Assembly (NCBI GenBank): GCA_900757465.1
Contig: CAAENY010000028.1
Span: 1 to 14,567, forward strand
Reading direction: 5' to 3'
From: an uncultured Collinsella sp.
Lineage (GTDB): Bacteria > Actinomycetota > Coriobacteriia > Coriobacteriales > Coriobacteriaceae
Length of the DNA: 14,567 nucleotides
The first letter of the stretch is position 1. Each line of letters opens with the position of its first letter. Under the pieces are notes generated by a model that did not search any database, was not told the DNA's origin, and was given only the letters and a program-made list of their open reading frames with translations. Made by a program: the position numbers and the translations under genes. Of the stretch, positions 1 through 8,622 are shown piece after piece.

Positions 1-72
1 CATCTCAACGAGGCCGCCTACATCGTCCCCGGCCTGGGCGATGCCGGCGACCGCATCTACGGCACGCTGTAG
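1..72 (+). CDS. upp: Uracil phosphoribosyltransferase, 3' end only
   Basis: Only the last 23 codons and the TAG stop lie in the window. The visible C-terminus contains YIVPGLGDAGDRIYGT. This is the conserved end of uracil phosphoribosyltransferase, whose GDAGDR segment helps bind uracil and PRPP. The enzyme is cytosolic and salvages uracil to UMP. The remaining residues match the family signature almost perfectly, so the identification is firm despite the truncation by the window edge. Lying upstream of the ATP synthase genes on the same strand is a common arrangement in Gram-positive bacteria (known from memory of such genomes). No clear U-tract terminator follows. Confidence 0.9.
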   Translation, partial: HLNEAAYIVPGLGDAGDRIYGTL

Positions 73-353
73 TCTCTGGGCCAAACCGGCTAACGTCGAA
101 AATACGAAGAAACGGTGCGCGCGGACAAATAAAAGGCGACCGCGCTTACCCCTGTTAACGGACGTTTTGCCCTGCAGGGTTCGAGAAAAACGTATTACCG
201 TACCTGCGGCATAAAGAAGGTCTTAAGAAAACGAACAGGTGCGTATTAACCGATGCTTTTTCGGTTGTACTTTAGCGATTGGCTCGTACAATAGTCACCA
301 ATGTTTGGCGGGAACTGTTCTGTGAAGCGTTAAAAAGGAAAGTGAGGACGCCA
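73..353. other. Noncoding region between upp and the atp operon
   Basis: No convincing gene is seen here. It holds a GCGCGG/CCGCGC hairpin (119-124 with 140-145) that lacks a downstream T run, so it is a weak candidate for the upp terminator. It also holds a CCCTGCAGGG palindrome near 171-180, a near-repeat of CGTATTA(A)CCG at 191-200 and 242-252, and a 6-bp inverted repeat AACCGA/TCGGTT (248-253 with 261-266) that touches the proposed -35 of the atp promoter. The base composition is visibly more AT-rich than the genes on either side, as expected of a promoter region. Confidence 0.6.
265..292 (+). promoter_or_regulatory. Candidate sigma-70-type promoter of the atp operon
   Basis: A -10 hexamer TACAAT (287-292) matches the TATAAT consensus at five of six positions. 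A weaker -35 hexamer TTGTAC lies at 265-270, giving a 16-nt spacer. Transcription would begin near 299. That excludes the TTG codon at 279 as the start of the first gene and supports the GTG at 354. The AACCGA/TCGGTT inverted repeat overlapping the -35 could be a regulator site, but this is speculative. Confidence 0.45.
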
Positions 354-665
354 GTGTTTCAGATAGCCGATCTGCTCGCTATCGTTGCGGGCACCATCGC
401 GGGCGCGGTCGCCTTTCTTCCCTTTGTTTTTACGCTCAAGCCGGTTCTTGACGATAAGCAGAATGCGGACATGCTCAAGGGCATGGTGAGTCTGGCGGTC
501 TCGGCAATCGCCCTGCTCGTCTTTACCTTGGTTGTGTTTGTGTTGTTCGGAGAGGCATTTCGCATGTTCCTCCTGGGCGAGGCGATCGGCTTCGTGGCCT
601 TTATGGCCGCCTGCACGGTTCGCGTCGCCAAGGCGCTGCGAGATCCTCATGAGGTCGAAAGGTAA
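354..665 (+). CDS. atpI: ATP synthase subunit I-like small membrane protein
   Basis: This protein of about 103 residues has three hydrophobic segments (roughly residues 5-28, 44-66 and 68-90) and a short basic, charged tail. Its size, topology and place directly before the a subunit fit AtpI, an accessory protein thought to help c-ring assembly or magnesium uptake. Sequence similarity to AtpI is weak by eye, so the name rests mainly on context. The frame is open from TTG 279, but that codon lies upstream of the likely transcription start and has no ribosome site. GTG 342 has its AAGGA only 2 nt away. GTG 354 has GAGG six bases upstream and is preferred. The gene ends three bases before atpB. 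Confidence 0.6.
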   Translation: MFQIADLLAIVAGTIAGAVAFLPFVFTLKPVLDDKQNADMLKGMVSLAVSAIALLVFTLVVFVLFGEAFRMFLLGEAIGFVAFMAACTVRVAKALRDPHEVER

Positions 666-668
666 GTC

Positions 669-1472
669 GTGGAAATTTTTGAAAAGCTGCCTGATGAGAT
701 TAATCATCTGGTCAGCGAGTTCAGCTCCACCCCTGTCGTGGGCGATCTGAGCTGCGGCATCACGCAGTACTCGTTTTGGCTGATCGTCTCCACGATCGTG
801 CTCCTGATCGTCCTGGCCGTGTTCAAGAAGAAGCAGACCCTGGTCCCCAAGGGCTTCTTCGTCAACGGTTTCGAGTACATCATCGAGTACGTCGAGAACG
901 ATATCGGCAAGGGCGTTGTGGGTGAGAACTGGAAGAAGCACTTCTCGTTCCTGTGCTCGCTTTTCCTGTTCATCCTGATCAACAACATGATCGGCCTGAT
1001 CCCGGGAATGAAGCCCGGCACCGGCGCAATCGGCTCCACCGCCGCGCTCGCCATCTTCGCCTTCGTGTACTTCATCTACTACGGATGCAAGGCTCACGGC
1101 GTGATCGGCTACATCAAGAGCCTCGCCCCGCAGGGCGTGAGCTTCCCGATGAACGTGCTTGTGTGGGTCGTCGAGCTTTTCTCGACCTTCCTGCGTCTCA
1201 TCACGCTCGCCGTCCGTCTGTTCTGCAACATGTTCGCAGGACACGTGGTCATGGGCTCGTTCGCCATTATGGCGAGCATGTTCATGCAGCCGCTGCTTCA
1301 GCAGGTTTCCGCGGCCCACGCCGTCGGCGCCCTGCCTTCGCTGGCCTGGCTTGCCATCCTCATCCTGATTTATACGATCGAGCTTGTGGTCGGCGCCATC
1401 CAGGCTTACGTCTTCACGGTCCTTACCGCCGTGTATGTCTCCGAGGCAGAGGAGGTCGCGGAGGAGGAGTAG
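669..1472 (+). CDS. atpB: F1Fo ATP synthase subunit a
   Basis: This is the membrane stator subunit that forms the two proton half-channels against the c ring. It has 267 residues and several hydrophobic helices. The diagnostic segment ITLAVRLFCNMFAGH (residues 178-192) carries R183, equivalent to the essential arginine R210 of E. coli. The C-terminal helix contains ELVVGAIQAYVFTVLTAVY, which matches the conserved QAFIFxxLxxVY region. The acidic tail EAEEVAEEE is distinctive. The start is GTG 669, with GAAAGG six to seven bases upstream. It follows the preceding gene by three bases and is separated from atpE by an unusually long 125-nt gap. Confidence 0.96.
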   Translation: MEIFEKLPDEINHLVSEFSSTPVVGDLSCGITQYSFWLIVSTIVLLIVLAVFKKKQTLVPKGFFVNGFEYIIEYVENDIGKGVVGENWKKHFSFLCSLFLFILINNMIGLIPGMKPGTGAIGSTAALAIFAFVYFIYYGCKAHGVIGYIKSLAPQGVSFPMNVLVWVVELFSTFLRLITLAVRLFCNMFAGHVVMGSFAIMASMFMQPLLQQVSAAHAVGALPSLAWLAILILIYTIELVVGAIQAYVFTVLTAVYVSEAEEVAEEE

Positions 1473-1597
1473 TCTTCCGTTCGCGCCTTAAAGGTAAGGC
1501 AATTCGTTAAACCGCTGGTGCCCGTACCCATGGAGCCCGGCAGTTATAAATAAGGTTATCCTGCGTGAAATAAGACACGCACGACAAAGGAGGAATC
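1473..1597 (+). promoter_or_regulatory. Structured leader between atpB and atpE
   Basis: This 125-nt stretch is the only sizeable gap in the operon and shows no coding potential. It has two perfect small hairpins: GCCTTA/TAAGGC with an AAGG tetraloop (1485-1500), and TGCGTG/CACGCA with an 8-nt A-rich loop (1562-1581). The second ends five bases before AAAGGAGG (1586-1592), the strongest ribosome site in the operon. A TATAAA at 1545-1550 could be a -10 element, but no good -35 is visible. In E. coli the atpE leader is a known translational enhancer, because about ten c subunits are needed per complex. A similar role here is inference. Confidence 0.5.
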
Positions 1598-1792
1598 GTG
1601 GGAGTTATCGGTTACGGTCTCGGTGTTATCGGCGCTGGTCTTGCTATCGGCCTGTCTGCTCTGGGCGCTACGGGTGCTATGGCCCGTCAGCCTGAGGTCC
1701 AGGGCCGCGTGTTCACCGTCTTCATCATGGGCTCCGCCTTCGGCGAGGCTCTGGCTCTGATCGGCTTCGTTGTCGCGCTGATCGTTAAATAG
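1598..1792 (+). CDS. atpE: F1Fo ATP synthase subunit c (proteolipid)
   Basis: This is the rotor-ring subunit of the Fo proton channel. It has 64 residues: a glycine-rich first helix (about 3-25), the polar loop ARQPE (29-33), and a second helix (about 38-62) carrying the ion-binding E50 in GSAFGEALAL. Residues after E50 are Ala and Leu, and no Gln sits in helix 1 at the position used by sodium-type rings, so it looks proton-specific. The family is usually 70-85 residues, and here the N-terminus is about ten residues shorter. The start is firm: GTG 1598 has AAAGGAGG five bases upstream, and an in-frame TAA at 1571 with no other start codon between rules out an extension. Confidence 0.95.
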   Translation: MGVIGYGLGVIGAGLAIGLSALGATGAMARQPEVQGRVFTVFIMGSAFGEALALIGFVVALIVK

Positions 1793-1807
1793 CACGGAGC
1801 GTCAAGT

Positions 1808-2410
1808 ATGAATCTTTCATCCCAGAAGAGCGCGATCGCACTCTCCGCGTCCGCGGCCGCGCTGCTCATGCCGGTTTCCGCGTTCGCCGAGGACGGCGCT
1901 GCCGGTGCGGACATCCTCATCCCCAAGATGGCGGAGTTCATCCCGGCGCTTATCGCCTTCCTGATCATCTGGATCGTGCTGGCCAAGGTCGCCCTGCCGG
2001 GCATCATGAAAACCATGGAAGAGCGCGGCAAGAAGATCGAGGAGAGCCTCGACGAGGCCGAGAAGACCAAGCAGGAGGCTATCGCCAAGCGCGCTGAGTC
2101 CGACTCGATCGTCACCGACGCCCGTCGTCAGGCTGCCGACATCGTTCTCGAGGCCCGTAAGGACGCCGAGTCAGAGCGCGCCCGTATCATCGAGGCTGCT
2201 CACAAGGAGGCCGAGGAGATTATCGCCAAGGCCCACACGACCGTCGAGGACGAGCGAAAGTCCATTTACGCCGGTGCCGCGAGCTCTATCGCCGACCTGT
2301 CCGTTGCCGTCGCCACCAAGATTGTTGGCGAGTCGCTTGCGGACGAGGCCGAGCAGAAGAAGCTCATCGAGCGCTACATCCAGGAAGCAGGTAGCCTGAA
2401 TGCCGACTAG
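1808..2410 (+). CDS. atpF: F1Fo ATP synthase subunit b with N-terminal signal sequence
   Basis: This is the peripheral stalk subunit that holds F1 to Fo. It has 200 residues. The membrane helix lies at about 44-66 (FIPALIAFLIIWIVLAKVAL) and is followed by a long, highly charged coiled coil that binds delta. Unlike most b subunits, which begin close to the membrane helix, it starts with a basic end, a hydrophobic stretch (about 9-21) and AFA followed by ED (25-29). This is a textbook signal-peptidase I site and would leave the mature N-terminus outside the membrane. Family membership is firm; cleavage is inferred. The ATG has CGGAG eight bases upstream. The gene is 15 nt after atpE and overlaps atpH by 11 nt. 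Confidence 0.95.
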   Translation: MNLSSQKSAIALSASAAALLMPVSAFAEDGAAGADILIPKMAEFIPALIAFLIIWIVLAKVALPGIMKTMEERGKKIEESLDEAEKTKQEAIAKRAESDSIVTDARRQAADIVLEARKDAESERARIIEAAHKEAEEIIAKAHTTVEDERKSIYAGAASSIADLSVAVATKIVGESLADEAEQKKLIERYIQEAGSLNAD

Positions 2411-2876
2411 CCGCTATCAGGACAAGGTGCTCGAGACCTACGCGCGCTCCCTTCTGGAAGCCGCCAAGGCCGAGAACCATGTGTTCGAGGACCTCGAGAT
2501 GATCGAGCGCCTGGCTAGCGCCAGCCCCGAGATCATCGCCGTGCTCGACACCATGTCCAAGCGCGACCAGCTCGACCTTCTTCCCAAGGTGGCAGCTGCC
2601 TTTAAGTATGTTGCCGAGGAAGACGAGGATGTAGTGGGCGTGACCGTCACCACGGCGATCCCGCTCGACGACGAGCTGCGTCAAACCATCACTAAGAAAT
2701 GCGAGCAGGACTTCGGCCGCAAAGTATTCCTTATCGAGCAGGTTGACCCGTCTATCGTGGGCGGCCTGGTGCTCGAGGCCCGCGGCGAGCGTCGTGACAT
2801 TTCCGTCAAGACGCAGCTGCGCGTCGCGCAGGAGACCCTCGCAAACTCTGCTAATTCGTACGGAGGTGAAGCCTAA
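2400..2876 (+). CDS. atpH: F1Fo ATP synthase subunit delta
   Basis: Delta caps the top of F1 and links it to the b stalk. The protein has 158 residues against about 177 in E. coli. The helical N-terminal domain is recognisable from YARSLLEAAK (14-23), and the C-terminal signature DPSIVGGLVLEARGERRD (116-133) is clear. The missing residues seem to come from the N-terminal bundle. The ATG lies inside the 3' end of atpF (11-nt overlap). The stop overlaps the atpA start as TAATG, suggesting translational coupling that keeps the subunits in step. Confidence 0.94.
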   Translation: MPTSRYQDKVLETYARSLLEAAKAENHVFEDLEMIERLASASPEIIAVLDTMSKRDQLDLLPKVAAAFKYVAEEDEDVVGVTVTTAIPLDDELRQTITKKCEQDFGRKVFLIEQVDPSIVGGLVLEARGERRDISVKTQLRVAQETLANSANSYGGEA

Positions 2877-4474
2877 TGTCCGAAACCCTCAATGCCCAGG
2901 ATATCGCCAAGAAACTGCAGGAGCAGCTCACGAGCCTCTCTGCGACGGTCGATACGCATGAGGTTTCAACGGTCGACGAGGTAGGCGACGGCATCGCGCG
3001 CGTCTCCGGCCTCAAGAGCGCCATGGCAGGCGAGCTTCTGGAGTTTAAGAGCTCCGATACCGGCGAGACCGTCTTCGGCCTTGCCCAGAACCTTGACCGT
3101 GACGAGGTCGGCGCCGTTCTGTTCGGTTCCGTCGACTCCATCAAGGAAGGCGACGAGTGCCGCACCACTGGCCGCATTATGGATATCCCCGTGAGCCGTG
3201 CCATGCTCGGCCGCGTCGTCAATCCGCTCGGCCAGCCCATCGACGGTTTGGGTGACATCGTCGCCACGCACCGCCGCCCCATCGAGTTTAAGGCTCCCGG
3301 CGTTATCGACCGTACCCCGGTCTGCGAGCCGGTTCAGACTGGCCTGTTGGCTATCGACTCCATGGTGCCTATCGGCCGCGGCCAGCGCGAGCTCATCATC
3401 GGCGACCGTAAGACCGGTAAGACCGCCATCGCCATCGACGCTATCCTCAACCAGCGCGGCAAGGGCATGGTCTGCATCTATGTCGCCATCGGCCAGAAGG
3501 CCTCCACGGTTGCCAACATCCGTGAGACCCTCGCCCAGCACGGTGCGCTCGACTACACCATCATCGTTTCGGCAACCGCTGCCGATTCCGCCCCTATGCA
3601 GTACATCGCGCCTATGGCCGGTGCCGCTATCGGCGAGTTCTTTATGTACAACGGCGAGGACGGTAAGCCCGCCAGCGAGACCAACCCCGGCGGTCACGTG
3701 CTCGTCATCTACGACGACCTGTCCAAGCAGGCCGTGGCCTACCGTCAGATGTCGCTGACGCTGCACCGTCCGCCCGGACGCGAGGCCTATCCTGGCGACA
3801 TCTTCTACCTGCACTCTCGTCTGCTCGAGCGTGCCGTCAAGATGTCCAAGAAGAACGGCTACGGCTCCATGACGGCCCTGCCGATCATCGAGACCCAGGA
3901 CGGCGACGTCTCGGCCTACATTCCGACCAACGTCATTTCCATTACCGATGGTCAGATCTACCTGCAGTCCGAGCTCTTCTTCCAGGGCCAGCGCCCGGCA
4001 GTCGACGTGGGCATCTCCGTGTCCCGCGTCGGTGGTGACGCACAGACCAAGGCTATGAAGCAGGTCGCCGGCAACCTCCGCCTGGACCTCGCTTCGTACC
4101 AGGAGCTCGCCGGCTTTACGCAGTTCGGCTCCGACCTCGACGAGGCCACGCAAAAGCAGCTTACCCACGGTGCTCGCATGACTGAGCTCCTTAAGCAGCC
4201 GCGCTATAAGCCATTCGAGGTTGGCGAGCAGATTGCAGTTCTGTTTGCAGGCAACGAGGGCTTCCTCGACGATCTCGAGATTGCCGACGTGCTGCCTTTC
4301 CGCGCTGAGCTTATCGAGTATCTGGACAATGGCTTTGGCTCGCTGCTCGACAAGGTTCGCGCCAAGAAGATCGACGACGACACCAAGGCCGAGCTCTTGC
4401 GTGTCATCGGTGACTTCAAGCAGCAGTTCATGGCCAAGCACCATGCCGATACGACTGGATCAGAGGAGAACTAA
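2876..4474 (+). CDS. atpA: F1Fo ATP synthase subunit alpha
   Basis: This is the non-catalytic nucleotide-binding subunit of the F1 hexamer. It has 532 residues. Walker A is GDRKTGKT (176-183), Walker B is LVIYDD (276-281), and SVSRVGG carries the arginine finger R384. HRPPGREAYPGDIFYLHSRLLER (about 297-319) is a family hallmark. Compared with remembered alpha sequences, where YFRDNG is followed almost at once by HALIIYDD, there are about 12 extra residues (261-273, starting EDGKP) just before Walker B. The length is a little above the usual 500-515, consistent with this insertion. The ATG overlaps the atpH stop and has CGGAGGTGA just upstream. Confidence 0.98.
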   Translation: MSETLNAQDIAKKLQEQLTSLSATVDTHEVSTVDEVGDGIARVSGLKSAMAGELLEFKSSDTGETVFGLAQNLDRDEVGAVLFGSVDSIKEGDECRTTGRIMDIPVSRAMLGRVVNPLGQPIDGLGDIVATHRRPIEFKAPGVIDRTPVCEPVQTGLLAIDSMVPIGRGQRELIIGDRKTGKTAIAIDAILNQRGKGMVCIYVAIGQKASTVANIRETLAQHGALDYTIIVSATAADSAPMQYIAPMAGAAIGEFFMYNGEDGKPASETNPGGHVLVIYDDLSKQAVAYRQMSLTLHRPPGREAYPGDIFYLHSRLLERAVKMSKKNGYGSMTALPIIETQDGDVSAYIPTNVISITDGQIYLQSELFFQGQRPAVDVGISVSRVGGDAQTKAMKQVAGNLRLDLASYQELAGFTQFGSDLDEATQKQLTHGARMTELLKQPRYKPFEVGEQIAVLFAGNEGFLDDLEIADVLPFRAELIEYLDNGFGSLLDKVRAKKIDDDTKAELLRVIGDFKQQFMAKHHADTTGSEEN

Positions 4475-4479
4475 GCCCT

Positions 4480-5387
4480 ATGGCCAATCTTCGCGACATT
4501 AAGAAGCGAATCTCCTCGGTTACCACGACCAAGCAGATCACGCGCACGATGGAAATGGTCTCTACGGCCAAGATCCGTCGTGCCCTCGATCGCTCCAAGC
4601 AGGCCGAGCCCTATAAGGAGGCGCTGACCGACGTCATGTTGACGGTCGCCGGCGACGCCTCCTATTCGGGCACCGATCCCATGCTGCAGAAGCATGAGAG
4701 CGTCAAGCATGGCCTGATTGTCGTTATTGCCTCGGACCGCGGCCTTGCCGGCGGTTTCAATACGACGGTGGAGCGCACGGCCGAAAAGCTCGCCGCTTCT
4801 TGGGCGAACGATGGCATCGAGTGCGAGATCATCGCGTGTGGGCGCAAACCGGCCACGTATTTCCGCGACCGCGCAAACGTCGTCATGCATTTTGAGGGCA
4901 ATTCCTCCGAGCCCGATTTTAATCAGGCTCGCATGATTTCCTCTCATATCTGCGATGCGTATCGTGCCGGCGAGCTTGACCGCGTCGAGCTTGTCTACCA
5001 CCACGCCAAGAACCGCGTGGATCAGGAGCTTCGCGTCGAGCACTTGCTGCCGCTCGATCCCGAGATGATCGCTATGGCCCACGGTCCGCGTAAGAACGAG
5101 ACCGACGCCCCTAAGCGCATCTCGTCCACGTTCGAGTTCGTGCCCTCTCCCGAGCATGTTCTCGGCAAGCTTGTACCGTCGTATATCCTGACGGTCATCT
5201 ACCAGGCCCTGATCGATTCGGCGGCCGCCGAGCAGGGTGCACGCCGCAAGGCCATGCACTCCGCGACGGAAAACGCCACCGCGATCATCTCGACCCTTAC
5301 CCGCACGTATAGTCGCGTGCGTCAGGCTTCGATCACGACCGAGATTAACGAGATCGTCGGCGGAGCCTCAGCATTGGAGGAACAGTA

Positions 5388-5388
<1 letters not shown>
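4480..5388 (+). CDS. atpG: F1Fo ATP synthase subunit gamma
   Basis: Gamma is the central shaft that rotates inside the alpha3beta3 ring. It has 302 residues, slightly longer than the usual 285-295. The N-terminal helix has the hallmark IKKRISSVTTTKQITRTMEMV (7-27), SDRGLAGGFN lies at 85-94, and the C-terminal helix ends with ITTEINEIVGGASAL (285-299), near the family's ITxEIxEIxxGAxAL. Extra charged sequence around residues 195-215 probably accounts for the added length. The gene begins five bases after atpA with GAGGAGAA as ribosome site, and its TAA overlaps the atpD start (TAATG). Confidence 0.97.
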
Positions 5389-6842
<1,454 letters not shown>

Positions 6843-6845
6843 GTT

Positions 6846-7238
6846 ATGCGTATCCGCATCGTGTGCCCCGTGAGCCTCGCCTATGAGGGTGACGCTGCGT
6901 TTGTGTCGATTCCGTCTACGGATGGCGAGTTTGGCGTTTTACCTGCTCACTCCAGCGAAATCTGCACGATCGACCGCGGTTACGTTCGCGTTTCCGATAA
7001 GGCCATGGGCACTGTCGACCACACGTTTGCCGTGGTCGGCGGCTACGCCCAGGTCGCGGACGATGTCGTGACCGTCCTCGCCGAGCGCGCTTGCGATTTG
7101 GCGACCGTCGATGCCGACAAGGTTAAAGCTGATATTCAAGGTTTTGAAGAGAAGCTGGGTAATTTGTCGGAGGATGATGCACGCCGCGCCTACCTCTATA
7201 ATGAAATCGCATGGTGTAAGCTCAAGCTTGCCCAATAG
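6846..7238 (+). CDS. atpC: F1Fo ATP synthase subunit epsilon
   Basis: Epsilon sits at the foot of the gamma shaft and can inhibit ATP hydrolysis through its C-terminal helices. It has 130 residues: an N-terminal beta barrel with DGEFGVLPAHS (26-36), then a two-helix tail. The tail has DARRA (111-115), resembling the DxxRA part of the ATP-binding motif found in some epsilon subunits, but the preceding residue is Asp rather than Ile or Leu. ATP sensing is therefore uncertain. The ATG is three bases after the atpD stop with GGAG nearby. It is the last gene of the operon, with a strong terminator 37 nt downstream. Confidence 0.95.
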   Translation: MRIRIVCPVSLAYEGDAAFVSIPSTDGEFGVLPAHSSEICTIDRGYVRVSDKAMGTVDHTFAVVGGYAQVADDVVTVLAERACDLATVDADKVKADIQGFEEKLGNLSEDDARRAYLYNEIAWCKLKLAQ

Positions 7239-7241
7239 TCA

Positions 7242-7270
7242 AACGCTTTAGCGTTCGACCATTTGCGAAC
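7242..7270 (+). other. Pair of mutually exclusive small hairpins before the terminator
   Basis: AACGC-TTTA-GCGTT (7242-7255) and GTTCG-ACCATTTG-CGAAC (7253-7270) share bases 7253-7255, so only one can form at a time. They sit between the atpC stop and the intrinsic terminator. This could be chance, or part of a switch affecting readthrough into murA. Each stem is only 5 bp, so confidence is low. Confidence 0.3.
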
Positions 7271-7274
7271 ACAT

Positions 7275-7313
7275 CATGCCCGGGATGGCCCAGCCACCCC
7301 GGGCATGCTTTTT
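7275..7313 (+). terminator. Intrinsic terminator after atpC
   Basis: A 10-bp perfect stem CATGCCCGGG/CCCGGGCATG (7275-7284 with 7298-7307) has an inner TGG/CCA extension and is followed by CTTTTT (7308-7313). This is a classic rho-independent terminator for the atp operon. It ends only 13 bases before the murA start codon, leaving no room for a murA promoter downstream of it. Confidence 0.88.
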
Positions 7314-7326
7314 GAAAGGGTAGACC

Positions 7327-8610
7327 TTGGATATTATCCGCGTTGAGGGTGGCCACGCCATCGGAGGTTCCGTGCCTGTTTCGGGTGCTAAGAACTCCGC
7401 GCTCAAACTTATGGCGGCAACGCTTCTGGCGCCGGGCAAGACGACGCTGCGGAACGTGCCCGATATTTCCGATGTCCACGTGATGGGCAAGGTGCTCAAG
7501 GGCATGGGCGCTACGATCGATGTTCTCGACGAGCACACGCTCGAGATCGATACCTCCCAGGTCGATTCTTGGGAGGCGCCCTACGAGCTTGTCGCCAAGA
7601 TGCGCGCCTCCACGGCTGTGATGGGCCCCCTGCTGGGTCGTTTCCATCGCGCCAAGATCGCCATGCCGGGCGGCTGCAACCTGGGTGCTCGCAAGATCGA
7701 TATGCATATCTTGGGTCTCGAGGCTCTGGGCGTCGAGTTCGACACCGCCCACGGCTACATCAACGCCAGTGCTCCCCAGGGTCTGCACGGCACCACCGTC
7801 ACGCTCGAATTCGCGAGCGTGGGCGCCACCGAGAACCTCATCATGGCTGCCGTGCGCGCACAGGGCACCACGGTTATCGACAACGCTGCCCGCGAGCCCG
7901 AGATCGTCGACCTTGCCAACATGCTCAACGAGATGGGTGCCAAGATCGTCGGCGCAGGCACGCCCGTCGTGACCATCGAGGGCGTGGAGGAGCTGCATCC
8001 CGTTACCCATTGCGTGGTGGGTGACCGCATCGAGGCCGGCACCTTTATCGTCGCCGGTGCCCTCATGGCCGATGAGCGCGGCGTCGATGTTACGGGCTTC
8101 TGCCCCATCCACCTGGGAATGGTGCTCAAAAAGATGGAACTTATGGGCATCGAGTGCGAGCGTATCGAGAACGGCGTCCACGTCAATCGCGTCGAGCGCA
8201 TCAGGCCGGTCGATATCCAGACGCTTCCGTTCCCGGGTTTCCCGACTGATATGCAGGCGCAGATCATGGTGCTTTCGGCCCTTGCCGACGGAAGCTCCGT
8301 AATTACCGAGAACATCTTCGAGAACCGCTTCATGTTCGCCTCCGAGCTCGTGCGTATGGGTGCCGATATTCGTATCGAGAGCCATCACGCCATGATTCAC
8401 GGCGTCAAGGGCTTCTCGGGCGCACAGGTCACCTCACCCGACCTGCGTGGCGGCGCGGCGCTTGTGGTTGCCGGTCTTATCGCCGATGGCGTTACCGAGG
8501 TCTCGGCCATCCATCACATCAAACGTGGCTACGAGCAGTTTGTCGAAAAGCTGCAGGCGCTTGGCGCGCATGTCGAACATGCCACCGTTCCCGATCCCGT
8601 CATCTACTAA
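7327..8610 (+). CDS. murA: UDP-N-acetylglucosamine 1-carboxyvinyltransferase
   Basis: MurA transfers enolpyruvate from PEP to UDP-GlcNAc in the cytosol, the first committed step of peptidoglycan synthesis. It has 427 residues, a standard length. K22 in SGAKNSALK matches the essential substrate-binding lysine. The mobile loop PGGCNLGARKIDMH has the catalytic C117, the cysteine alkylated by fosfomycin; an Asp here would confer resistance. D308 in PTDMQAQ matches the general base D305 of E. coli. The TTG start has GAAAGGG six bases upstream. It is followed 12 nt later by an LCP gene, suggesting a small envelope operon. Some Gram-positive bacteria carry a second paralogue (murZ); which one this is cannot be told from the window. 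Confidence 0.96.
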   Translation: MDIIRVEGGHAIGGSVPVSGAKNSALKLMAATLLAPGKTTLRNVPDISDVHVMGKVLKGMGATIDVLDEHTLEIDTSQVDSWEAPYELVAKMRASTAVMGPLLGRFHRAKIAMPGGCNLGARKIDMHILGLEALGVEFDTAHGYINASAPQGLHGTTVTLEFASVGATENLIMAAVRAQGTTVIDNAAREPEIVDLANMLNEMGAKIVGAGTPVVTIEGVEELHPVTHCVVGDRIEAGTFIVAGALMADERGVDVTGFCPIHLGMVLKKMELMGIECERIENGVHVNRVERIRPVDIQTLPFPGFPTDMQAQIMVLSALADGSSVITENIFENRFMFASELVRMGADIRIESHHAMIHGVKGFSGAQVTSPDLRGGAALVVAGLIADGVTEVSAIHHIKRGYEQFVEKLQALGAHVEHATVPDPVIY

Positions 8611-8622
8611 TGCAGGTTGCCT

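Noticed and set aside
171..180. CCCTGCAGGG palindrome upstream of the atp promoter
   Set aside because: Short, with no loop for a hairpin and no nearby promoter element; probably chance.
191..252. Near-repeat CGTATTA(A)CCG as a regulator site pair
   Set aside because: Only two imperfect copies 51 bp apart; too little to call.
279..353. Upstream extension of the first atp gene to TTG 279
   Set aside because: The codon overlaps the region just upstream of the likely -10 element, has no ribosome site, and the extra 25 residues look unlike a membrane-protein start.
330..1319. 329-codon minus-strand frame opposite atpI and atpB
   Set aside because: It is rich in His, Asp, Glu and Arg as expected for the reverse of membrane-protein codons, and has no family match.
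1545..1550. TATAAA as an internal promoter for atpE
   Set aside because: No -35 hexamer at a suitable distance; kept only as a note in the leader entry.
2966..4444. 492-codon open frame on the minus strand opposite atpA
   Set aside because: It is an antisense shadow of a highly conserved gene in GC-rich DNA, has a low-complexity composition and matches no family I know.
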